Shown piece by piece: positions 43,189-51,800 of a stretch of 64,000 nucleotides of DNA; the first letter of the stretch is position 1; each line of letters opens with the position of its first letter. The translations under genes and the position numbers were made by a program. Below the pieces are notes generated by a model. The model ran no database searches and had not been told where the DNA came from. It saw nothing but the letters and a program-made list of their open reading frames with translations. The stretch is from assembly GCA_963764675.1 (NCBI GenBank), contig CAVXTQ010000007.1:1054001-1118000 (forward strand). The letters run 5' to 3'. Source of the stretch: Acidiferrum sp963764675. GTDB taxonomy: Bacteria; Acidobacteriota; Terriglobia; Acidiferrales; UBA7541.

Positions 43189-43423
43189 CCTGATAAGTCC
43201 TGCCGGCTCAGACGGTCGACGCAACACCATCCAATCAGTTGATCCGACAATACTTCCCCTGGAGAACCGAGCTATTTGGCTGTACTCGGTCAAAACCTAA
43301 CCAGGGTAGCGTTCCGGCTGATCTAACCTAGCGAGCGAATTAGCCTTTGTTTTCAATGCAAGGTGGGTTGGAGCAGAGTGTTGCGTCGACCCATTGAGAC
43401 CACCCCGATAATCGGACAAGTGG
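43189..43423. repeat. Island palindrome P6, left arm split by R3
   Basis: CCTGATAAGTCC at 43189 and CCGATAATCGGACAAGTGG ending 43423 flank R3 and together match a left arm of the palindrome. The right arm is not clear; the terminase stop follows at 43504. Confidence 0.62.
43201..43404. mobile_element. IS30-ended non-autonomous element R3 (204 bp)
   Basis: The ends are TGCCGGCTCAGACGGTCGAC and the inverse of GGTGGTCTCAATGGGTCGAC. The interior matches R1 in the same orientation, including CAATACTTCCCCTGGAGAAC. It has one base fewer than R1 and R2. There is no coding capacity. Confidence 0.85.
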
Positions 43424-43503
43424 TTCTTAACCCATTCGGATGCGGCGGAGATGCCATCGCGCCCGGCACCGGCCAGCAAATCCCTCACGTGTTTCGCGGG
43501 CGG

Positions 43504-45300
43504 TCATCCAAACCTCCCGTAGCTTCTCTGACGTCCCACTCCTCGTGCGTAGTCGGCGCGAGAGACACCCCTGGTGGGTACGCCGCCGCTCTGCCATCCG
43601 CAATTCCCGCAGCGGATCTGGCCGCTCACTTTTTGCGGAAGGAAATTCCCGCAGCACGAACCGACCGCTTTCGGCAATTCCGCGCCATCCACGCGATGGC
43701 ATTGTCGGCAGAAAATATGCAAGTCGCCGCGTGCGTCAGGCATGAGCGAAGTGCTTGGGTTCTGGCAGCTCGGATGTGGACACGGCGGTGCTTTCCCGTC
43801 CGCCACCCATTTCTGCCAATTCTCAACCGTGACGGTGACCGGCTTGGCCCCTGCGACCGCGATTCTCTCCGGAACCGAGCGCGGCAGGTTCCTCTTTCCG
43901 CTTAAGAAATCTTTGAAGATATCGAGCAGGCCTAGGACGCCGCTAGAGTCGCGCATCCGGTTCAACGCCTGGCTGATCGCATCCACACAATCATCGTGCA
44001 GACCGCCCGGGAAGCTGGCCAGTTCATCTTCCAGATCGGCGAGCCACGCTGCACCCTCGGGGAAAAATACTTTCCCTGCCTCGTAGTAGCCAGTCGTCGC
44101 CGACGCGCGTGTCTCTTTGTCTCGATCGATCTTGACGGGAATCACGGGGTAGCTCGTCGCCAGCTTCAATTCCTGAAGCAAACTTTGCCCGGATGCTTTG
44201 TCCTCCACGTAGATTTCGGACGGTTTCCAGAAATCCGCCTGCTGCCCCACTTGTCTCTTCAACTCGGGAAATTCCATCTTGGCCCGGTAGAGTGAGAGCA
44301 GGTAGAAACCGTTTTGGGTTTGCCCAAACGTTGCGCACACGCTGTAATCGTTCGTCGCACCGGTCTTGAACGCCGTGTCCCAGCTTTGAATAATGCGCGA
44401 GAAGCTCTCGGGAGGTTGCTGATAGTGCCGGAACCAATCGCGCTTGAAGATCGTTCCTTGGCTGGCGGCGACGTTGCCCTGGTACAAGCATTGAAAAACG
44501 CGTCTGCCAACGTCGGCACGGATTTGCTCGAGAGCTTCGACGGGATAGTGTGAAGGCCACAGAGCTTCGCCAATCTCGCGCCTTAAAGGATCGTCGGCTT
44601 TCTCCGCGATCGCCGGCAGATGCAGCACCGTCCATCCATGCTGCGCAAGGATCCAGCCCATCGGATCGCGCTCGCTCCACCTGGTGGCGATCGCCAACAC
44701 GCGCCCTTTGGGAGTCAGCCGCGTAAAGCACACGTGCTGCAGCCACTCAATAATCCCGCGGCACACCGTATCGGAGTTAGCTTCCGAGCTGTCCTTAATC
44801 AGATCGTCCAGGACAAGCAAACTCGCGCCGCGGCCGGTGATGGGCCCGCCTCTTCCGGTTGCCGAATATTCACCACCTGCCGTTGTGCCGAACCTATACG
44901 CAGCGGCGGAATCGGGGCTGAGCACACAGCCAGGGAAGATTTGATGGAAGGCCGGATCGCTCAAAATGTTTCGCACACGCCGGCCGAATCCTTCAGACAG
45001 TTCGCTCCCGTAGGAAACGGTGATGACCGTCTCGGTGGGATTCCGTCCCAGCGCAAACGCCGGTGCGATTACGTTTCCAAGCGTGCTTTTTCCATGGCGC
45101 GGCGGGGTAATAATTGCAAGTTTCTGGATCTTCCCGGTGAGCAGGTATTCCAGATTCTCGATGATGAGCGCGTGGCACGGATCGATTTCATACGATGGCA
45201 TGACCGCCGTAGCAAAGCGGCCGAGCGACCGGCGGGTCAATGACAGCCGAAGCGTGTCGGAGAGATTCACGCCTCCAACTATCGGAAAAAAAATCTCCAC
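43504..45300 (-). CDS. Phage terminase large subunit with C-terminal zinc region
   Basis: A 598-residue protein. The ATPase domain has Walker A in TPPRHGKST (residues 65-73), VITVSYGSELSEGFGRRVRNI and Walker B in SLLVLDDLIKD. A terminase-type nuclease domain follows (IIQSWDTAFKTGATNDYSVCATFG; EIYVEDKASGQSLLQEL; HDDCVDAISQALNRM). The last ~100 residues carry cysteine pairs (CPHPSCQN, CRQCHR, CGNCGW). It packages phage DNA in related phages. No portal, capsid or small terminase genes are nearby, so this is a prophage or satellite remnant. An ATG at 45300 is used; inner starts are possible. Confidence 0.9.
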   Translation of the reverse strand: MEIFFPIVGGVNLSDTLRLSLTRRSLGRFATAVMPSYEIDPCHALIIENLEYLLTGKIQKLAIITPPRHGKSTLGNVIAPAFALGRNPTETVITVSYGSELSEGFGRRVRNILSDPAFHQIFPGCVLSPDSAAAYRFGTTAGGEYSATGRGGPITGRGASLLVLDDLIKDSSEANSDTVCRGIIEWLQHVCFTRLTPKGRVLAIATRWSERDPMGWILAQHGWTVLHLPAIAEKADDPLRREIGEALWPSHYPVEALEQIRADVGRRVFQCLYQGNVAASQGTIFKRDWFRHYQQPPESFSRIIQSWDTAFKTGATNDYSVCATFGQTQNGFYLLSLYRAKMEFPELKRQVGQQADFWKPSEIYVEDKASGQSLLQELKLATSYPVIPVKIDRDKETRASATTGYYEAGKVFFPEGAAWLADLEDELASFPGGLHDDCVDAISQALNRMRDSSGVLGLLDIFKDFLSGKRNLPRSVPERIAVAGAKPVTVTVENWQKWVADGKAPPCPHPSCQNPSTSLMPDARGDLHIFCRQCHRVDGAELPKAVGSCCGNFLPQKVSGQIRCGNCGWQSGGVPTRGVSRADYARGVGRQRSYGRFG

Positions 45301-45758
45301 ATGGAACAGCTAAATTGACGTTCTATCGACCCTAGGCCGGTCGTTGCACAAAACGTTGCACAAAAAGCTCCAATGCATCCCGATGAATGCCGATGGAAGG
45401 CGGCGGAGGCGGGTCTAAGTTATTGATTCCGATAGACCCAGCGGTTGACTTCCCGCCTGTCACGGCAGAGGTCGCGAGTTCGAGTCTCGTCGTCCCCGCC
45501 ATTTCTTTTGAATGGTTTACAGTGATTCTCCTGCAGCTTCCTGATCCACAATCAATCCACAGAACCTATCCTGCGCACTGATTTTGTTGTCATTGTCCCC
45601 TCGCGTGGTTTCGGCGGTTCGCATCTCCCGTTCGCTGATCGTAGCTTCGCCCACGCTCGCGGGCTGGGGTAGAATGCCACCCGACTGGCTTGCATCGCTG
45701 CTCAGTGGATGGAATTTGTCGTATCCCTACGTGAACGAAACGGGGGGCGGTCACCTTG
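45301..45758. other. Non-coding junction around the distal att copy
   Basis: This interval holds the end of the 13.9-kb island and the 48-bp att repeat. I see no gene. The frames across it have no coding character and overlap the tRNA-derived repeat. Confidence 0.45.
45456..45503 (+). repeat. att core, distal copy
   Basis: Exact 48-bp copy of 31467-31514, covering the 3' part of tRNA-Asp. The 5' half of the tRNA is absent, so this is not a functional tRNA gene. It marks the far end of the island. Confidence 0.9.
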
Positions 45759-46268
45759 ATGGACGAGATGACAATCCGCGTGGCGATCCGAACGACTGCG
45801 CGAATCTCGTTTGTCCTATTCCTTGGTGCTTTTCTCGGTAATGCCGTTTACAGCCTTTTGCCTGCTGCTAGTACGCGCTGGCTAAAGGCAAACAAAGATG
45901 GGTTTGTTTTGGGTTTTGCGGCATCGCACACGGTACACCTTGCGTGCATTCTTACTCTAGTGGTTGCAATCGGACGAGAGCAGGCTTTCAAAGGAACCAT
46001 GGTCGTCGCGTTCACGACCGGGTTCCTGTTCATTTATGGTCTCGCTGCTGATGTTCTGTTTCGCCATCGCACGTTCCTATCATCACGTTTTGAGGCGCTG
46101 GCGCACTACTATCTGATGGCTCTTTTCGCGGTCTCCTTCACACGACACGCGATAGCGAGACCCCTCTTCTACACGCCGCTTGCTCTTGTCGCTTCTTTGG
46201 CGATTGGGTTGAGAATCGCCGCTGCTGTGCGGTCGAGAAGAGCGCAAGTCCTAGGGGCAAACGCATAA
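45759..46268 (+). CDS. Multi-pass membrane protein of unknown function
   Basis: A 169-residue protein with four or five helices (ARISFVLFLGAFLGNAVYSLL; SHTVHLACILTLVVAIG; GTMVVAFTTGFLFIYGLAADVLF; YYLMALFAVSFTRH; LALVASLAIGLRIAAAV). It ends with a basic tail. The stop is 1 bp before the methyltransferase GTG, so the two are co-translated. I recognise no family. Confidence 0.65.
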   Translation: MDEMTIRVAIRTTARISFVLFLGAFLGNAVYSLLPAASTRWLKANKDGFVLGFAASHTVHLACILTLVVAIGREQAFKGTMVVAFTTGFLFIYGLAADVLFRHRTFLSSRFEALAHYYLMALFAVSFTRHAIARPLFYTPLALVASLAIGLRIAAAVRSRRAQVLGANA

Positions 46269-46269
46269 G

Positions 46270-47049
46270 GTGAACCGCCCGCGCAATTCGAGATTGCCTG
46301 TTTATAACCGGGAGTTGCTGTTGCACGGCTCCAAACGCAATGAAGTGCTGAGCCTTGCGGAAATTGAGCAGTACGGACTCGACAGCTTCAGCAATGCCGA
46401 CTACGTCAGCATCTACGGAATGGCACCGAGAGCATGGTACGGCTGCGGAATACGTCTGCTCGGTCGGACAGCAGTGGAGTGTACTCGTGACGCGCTGGGT
46501 GAACGCATTGGTCGCGATGTTGCCTCGGTCGCCAGACGCATGCCATCAGATCATTTCACAGTAATCGACCCGTTCGCAGGTTCCTGCAATACACTGTTTT
46601 GGATTCTTCGGCATTTGCCAAATTCAGAGGGCATCGCGTTCGAGTCTGACCCGCAGGTGTTTGATCTTACCCATCGCAACCTCGTGATGCTCGGTCAGAG
46701 GATCGAACTCCTCAAGGGTGATTATGCAGGACTTCTTTCAGAGTGCCGAGTGCCGGAGGGTCGAGGTGTCGTAGCTTTCATCGCACCTCCGTGGGGCACT
46801 GCCCTAGATAAAGTAAAGGGCTTAGACCTTTGTCGCACTGCACCCCCAATCAGCGAAGTTATCGAGCAGGTTATGCGCCGATTCTCGAACCACAAGATGG
46901 TCTTCGCGATACAGGTTTATGAGAGGGTCAGCGCCCCATCATTGAATCAGATTCGAACCCGGCTCGACTGGACTGAACTGCGCATCTACGACATTAACGA
47001 AAAAGGCAGGAACCACGGCATTCTTCTGGGAACGAAAGGTTGGGCGTGA
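46270..47049 (+). CDS. SAM-dependent methyltransferase, TGS1-like motif APPWG
   Basis: A 259-residue Rossmann methyltransferase. Motif I is FTVIDPFAGSCNTLFWIL (residues ~97-114), followed by an acidic end (GIAFESDPQVFDL). Motif IV is VVAFIAPPWGTALDKVKGLDL (~residue 175). APPWG recalls the SPPWGG/DPPWGG motif of trimethylguanosine-synthase-like RNA methyltransferases and differs from the NPPY of DNA adenine enzymes. The substrate is unknown. The GTG start is set by the adjacent stop of the membrane protein gene. The pair lies between two tRNA-derived att repeats. Confidence 0.75.
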   Translation: MNRPRNSRLPVYNRELLLHGSKRNEVLSLAEIEQYGLDSFSNADYVSIYGMAPRAWYGCGIRLLGRTAVECTRDALGERIGRDVASVARRMPSDHFTVIDPFAGSCNTLFWILRHLPNSEGIAFESDPQVFDLTHRNLVMLGQRIELLKGDYAGLLSECRVPEGRGVVAFIAPPWGTALDKVKGLDLCRTAPPISEVIEQVMRRFSNHKMVFAIQVYERVSAPSLNQIRTRLDWTELRIYDINEKGRNHGILLGTKGWA

Positions 47050-47274
47050 GCGGGCGTCGGCAGGCAATGCGTATCGCAGTCTGGAACGATACCGACCCGA
47101 TCTCCTCATTTTGAAGCAAGCCAAAACCGAGTACGCGAGGCTGCAATAGAAGCATTCTGGTCGAGAAATTCTTACCCACAAACTTACCCACAACGAACGG
47201 TTCCTACAGTCCTTTTCAGCGACTTGGCAGCCCCCGCGAGAATGTAAGTCGCTGATAAGACGTGTATGCCTAGA
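47050..47274. other. Non-coding stretch before the third att copy
   Basis: No gene is supported; short minus-strand frames have no coding character. With the att copy and following bases this makes a ~300-bp gap between the methyltransferase and transporter stops. Confidence 0.4.
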
Positions 47275-47321
47275 CTGTTACGGCAGAGGTCGCGAGTTCG
47301 AGTCTCGTCGTCTTCGCCATT
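47275..47321 (+). repeat. Degenerate third copy of the tRNA-Asp att core
   Basis: CTGTTACGGCAGAGGTCGCG and the following bases match the tRNA-Asp 3' part except for a C-to-T in the anticodon loop and two changes in the acceptor strand (TCTTCGCC for TCCCCGCC). It suggests an older insertion at the same tRNA. Confidence 0.82.
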
Positions 47322-47355
47322 TCTTCCAAACACCTTTCGGCGTAGTGACCTGAGC

Positions 47356-48738
47356 CTAGCTGCGCGTGTGTGTCAGTTCACCTTCGATTTGCTCCAGGGA
47401 CTTCCCTTTCGTTTCGGGCACACGCGCCAACACGAAGACAAAGCCCGCCAGACAGACCGCGCCGTAGATCCAGAACGTGCCGGCGGTGCCGAGCCGGCGG
47501 TTCAGAATCGGAAATGTGAACGTCAGAAGAAAGGAAGCCAGCCAAAGAGCGGACACGGAAATCGAGACGCCAAGTCCGCGGATGCGGTTGGGGAAGATCT
47601 CCGAGATCAGCACCCAGGTCACAGGCGCCAGGGAAAGGGCATAGCAGGCGATGGTGCACAACGTGATCAGCAGAATCGGGAGACCTTTAGTGCCAGCTCG
47701 ATAGGTGACCCCAAGCACTGCGTGGGACAGGGCAATTCCCGCGCAGCCGAAAAGCATCAAGGCGCGACGTCCAAACCAATCCACCAGGAAGAGCGCGACG
47801 ATCGTAAAAACAAGATTGATCGTTCCGGTAATCACGATATTGAAAAGCGTACCGCTCACTCCATAGCCGGCGCTGCGGTAGACCTCTTCCGCGTAGTTGA
47901 AAATGATATTGATGCCGCTCCACTGCTGAAGCGCGGCGAGGGTCACGCCAATTAACAAGATCTTTAGAATGCCCGGCGAAAACACCTCACGCCATGGCAC
48001 GCCGGCTCGTTGCTCTGCTCCTAGCGCGCTTTGAATTTCGCTGAGCGCTTCGTCGCCGTACTGCTGTCCACCGATGCGCGCGAGGATGCGGCGGGCCTCG
48101 TCGACGAATCCCGCTTTGGCGAGCCAGCGCGGGCTCTCTGGAATGAATATTGCGCTGAGAAAGAACACAACGGCGGGAAAGACGACCGCGGTGAACATCC
48201 AGCGCCAGCCACGTTGTCCGTTCCAGGAGATGCGGATCAGCGCTTGGGTGACGGCCTCGGTTGCGCCTTCCGGAACTTTGTCCGCAATGAGCCAATTGAT
48301 GATTTGCGCGGCCAGAATGCCGACAACAATGGTCAATTGGTTGAGCGTGACGAGCCGCCCTCGCAATGCCGCTGGACTGACTTCCGCGATGTACGTTGGC
48401 GAGACGTTCGAGGCAATGCCGATAGCTACGCCACCGATGATCCGCCACGCTATGAATGAGTTGAACGTGCTGGCCCAGCCGGTGAGGAAGGACGAGAGCG
48501 CAAAGAGCACGGCCGCAAGGAGCAGTAGTTTCTTGCGGCCAAACCGATCACTCGTCCAACCGGTAACGATCGAGCCAACGAGACAACCGATCAACGCACA
48601 GCTATTGGCCCATCCAACCTGCTCCGCGGAATTCAGTTGAAAGTAGCTCTCGTAAAACGGCTTGGCGCCTCCGATTACCACCCAATCGTAGCCAAACAAC
48701 AGCCCGCCCAACGCGGCGACTGAGGAAATCACCCACAC
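47356..48738 (-). CDS. Sugar-porter MFS transporter
   Basis: A 460-residue protein with 12 predicted helices and the sugar-porter motifs: TSDRFGRKKLLLL after TM2, FIPESPRWLAKAG before the central loop, AALQQWSGINIIFNY in TM7 and VPETKGKSLEQIE at the C-terminus. It probably imports a hexose or pentose with protons. The GTG at 48738 is the first usable start, yet homologues have some 20 more N-terminal residues; the frame upstream reads SAPAHDAPTETSGRYNAGYVW without a start codon. It follows the DUF5107/TPR gene by 80 bp on the same strand. Confidence 0.9.
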   Translation of the reverse strand: MWVISSVAALGGLLFGYDWVVIGGAKPFYESYFQLNSAEQVGWANSCALIGCLVGSIVTGWTSDRFGRKKLLLLAAVLFALSSFLTGWASTFNSFIAWRIIGGVAIGIASNVSPTYIAEVSPAALRGRLVTLNQLTIVVGILAAQIINWLIADKVPEGATEAVTQALIRISWNGQRGWRWMFTAVVFPAVVFFLSAIFIPESPRWLAKAGFVDEARRILARIGGQQYGDEALSEIQSALGAEQRAGVPWREVFSPGILKILLIGVTLAALQQWSGINIIFNYAEEVYRSAGYGVSGTLFNIVITGTINLVFTIVALFLVDWFGRRALMLFGCAGIALSHAVLGVTYRAGTKGLPILLITLCTIACYALSLAPVTWVLISEIFPNRIRGLGVSISVSALWLASFLLTFTFPILNRRLGTAGTFWIYGAVCLAGFVFVLARVPETKGKSLEQIEGELTHTRS

Positions 48739-48818
48739 ATAGCCGGCGTTGTAGCGCCCCGAGGTTTCTGTGGGAGCGTCGTGGGCAGGCGCAGAAATAT
48801 CGATGAAGCACCTCGGTT

Positions 48819-51800
48819 CTAGCTGGAAGCAGGAATGGTTTCGAGTTCCTTCACGAAGCCTGTGGCGAGGGCGTGATTCGGATCAAGCCGCAGCACGCGG
48901 CGAAGCATCTCCAATGCTGTGTGGGTCTCTCCAAGCCCCAAGTAAGCCTGTGCCTGAAGAAAGGTTGCCGTGACGGTGTTGCGCTTTTGTAGATCGTCCT
49001 CAAACAGCAGCATCGCGGGGAGCGACGTGGCAAAGTAATCGATATCCACAGGCTGCTCCGCAAGGGCGTTGACGTACCGCAGCAGACCGCGCAGAAGCTT
49101 CGCCGCATCGGCGCTTTTCCCCAGGCGTTTGAGGGCGAGCGCGCTGTAGTAGGTCATCTCGGAAAACGACTTCACGCTCATCTGTTGAAAGTCGCTCTGG
49201 TGCTTCGCAGCGCGCTCCCACCATTCCCGTGCCGACACGCGGTAACCCGCTGCGTCGGTAACCACACCCAGCCAGTAGAAGACTTCGCTCCGATTGGCTA
49301 GCGGGTGGGTGGCTTCGCCGAGGTTTTCGGGGCAGCGCAGCGCGGCTTCAAAAAATAGCAGTGCCTCGAGCGTGTTCCCAGCGGCGAGTTCGCGCTGGCC
49401 CAATGCTAGATGCGCTCGGACGTGCTGTCCGAGCACTAAGCCTTCGCCGCCTTCCCACGGTTGGAACTTGCGTGACTCGAGCAGCGCGAGAGTTTTCTCA
49501 TGTTGTCCCGTCTGGTTGTACAGGCTGGCTAATTCCACGGAAAGGTCATCGCGGCGGCGGACGAGATCGGCAAACTTCTCAAACTCCGCCAGGCGTGTCT
49601 CGGGAGTTTCGTCGACTCGCTTCCACAGCTGATCGCGTTCGTAGAACACTCGCGCATCCTCCGGGCCGACCCGAAGGGCTTTGTCGAACGCGTTTCGCGC
49701 CTTATCTGCGTCGCCGAGCACGTTGAAATAGCCGATTCCAAGATTGCGCCACACTACGGAGAAGGACGGATCCAAACTCGCGCTCCGCTCCCACAGCGCG
49801 ATCGCTTCCCGATGCCGGCGGCGGTCATACAACAGGTTGCCCAAGTAATACGGCGCTCGCGCATCGGACGGATTGGCGGCCGTCGCCGCCTGCAGAATCA
49901 GCAATTCTTCGAGTCGGCTGGGGAAACAGTAGTCGGGTGAGGCCGCGGCCGCTTCAGCGTACGCGGCACTTGCCGCGGCGGCATCCCCTAGGAGCGAGTG
50001 GAAGTAACCCAGCGCGCACAAAATGATCGGCAGCGAGCCATCGTGAGCGCCTTTGCCCGCATGCCCGAGAACCTCGACTGTTTCGGAATAAAGGCCCGCT
50101 TGGGCGTAATCCAAAGCCAGATCAAGAAGCATCTGGTTGTCGCGTGGCAGTAAATTACTCGCCAGATGGTGAGTCCAGGAGTCCATCGGATCGAGCGCGG
50201 AGGTTCCGCTTAGCAGGCCATCCGCTTCTGTCTTCTTGCCGATCTTTCGCAAGACGGTTGCCATGAGATTGCGGGCGTTGAGATGGTCGGTGTTCATCCG
50301 CAAACAGGATCTCAGGTGATCGAGCGCGGTCTTCCAATCGCCTCGCTTTGCGTCAAGCTCCGCCAATGCGAAATAGGCAGCCGAGTGCCAGGCCTGGTTC
50401 CAGGTGGACTTGTAGAATGCGGAATAGGCTTCTTCGTCGCGTCCCAGATACCGCAGGGTAAGGCCCAAGTTGTAGTGTGGCTCGCCGTCGTACGGGTTGG
50501 CGTTGCGGCTGGTCAGCCGGTTGATCGCACCACGGAAATGCTGCTCCGCTTCTTGGAACTCACCTCGGCGCAGATGCCAGCGGCCCATGGCATTGTTGCA
50601 GCGGCTGTCGCCGGGATCGCGTCGCAGCGCCTCGCGCCAATACGTCTCCGGGTAGCGCGTGGCGTGGCGGTATTGTTCGAGGTGAAGGCCGATCACGAAG
50701 AGCTCGTCGTTGCTTGAAACCTGCTCGGGCTGGAGAGGCTCCGTAGCTGGCGCGGGCGCCGGCGACTCTCCCGCCGGCGGTGTCGCGTAGCGGACTAGCT
50801 CGCGTGCGTCACTAGTCGTGATCACCACCTCCAAATCTGATAGGCTGACACCAGAAGGCAATTCGATGCTCTCGACAAGGGGCGCGCCGGGCGCCAGATC
50901 TCGCATCCAGCCGGCTAGACTCTCGCCGTGCGCTTCCAAACGAACGCTAGCGCCGGGGAACGCTTGGGTCACACAGGCGCCTACGCGCACGGTGCCTTCT
51001 GAGGCCATTACATTCAGGGCCGCGTCCATGTTCGCTTTTTGAGCCGGGCCGATTTCACGAATCGGATACCAATAGTGGCTGAATATTCTTGTTTCGCCGG
51101 GCGCCAAAAACGAGAAGTCGGGCTGATTGTCCGTGTAAACGCCGGCCATGAGTTCGATGTAAGGCCCATCCTCGTCTGTCAAGTTACGGTCCCAGGCGTA
51201 TCCGAAAGGATCGTTGCCCCAAGTCCACTGTTTCTTGCCGGGAGCAATATGATGGTCGGCGATCAAAACCAACCCAGCTGCGCGCCGATGATCGTAACCT
51301 CCGTGAAAGTCCTCGCTCGAACCCATCGCCATGTAGCTGGTCGGGACTGGAATGTTGGCGTACCAACTCAGATCGTTCGGCGGATACGTGCCGGGAGGAA
51401 CGAAATTCGGCGGCTGTTCTTCCACGGGCACGCCAGTGACTCCGCGCTGCCCATAGTTCACCCCGTAGTACTGCCCGTCGCACAATGGAAACCTGCTCAT
51501 GGCACGTCTGGCATGGTCGGCTACCCAGTGAACGTCAGGTGGAAAGAACGACTGATACAGTTCGTGGACGTGAGTTCCGATGTTGGCCCACCATAAAAAT
51601 GTCTGCGGAAAGGGTGTGCGGTTGTAGAGCCGCACCTTTACTTCGATGTAGGCCTTTCCTGGGTGCAGACAGACTCCGTGCATTCCCTTCAGCCGGTTCA
51701 TCGGATCGTGATCGCTGCACCAAATCGTTTGCGAACCGTCGGCGTGTTGCTCGATCTGGAAATCCACGGGCATGAACGTCGCTGGACGGTGATGCTGGGG

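Noticed and set aside
33104..43423. Reading the island palindromes as integron attC sites
   Set aside because: They have a hairpin form and lie between small genes, but lack the RYYYAAC and GTTRRRY core boxes, there is no IntI-type integrase, and the genes point both ways.
45456..45503. A further tRNA-Asp gene
   Set aside because: Only the 3' part from the anticodon loop onward is present; the acceptor 5' strand and D arm are missing, so it is an att copy.
47275..47321. A tRNA gene with altered anticodon
   Set aside because: The 5' half is absent and the acceptor strand is mutated; it is a decayed att copy.
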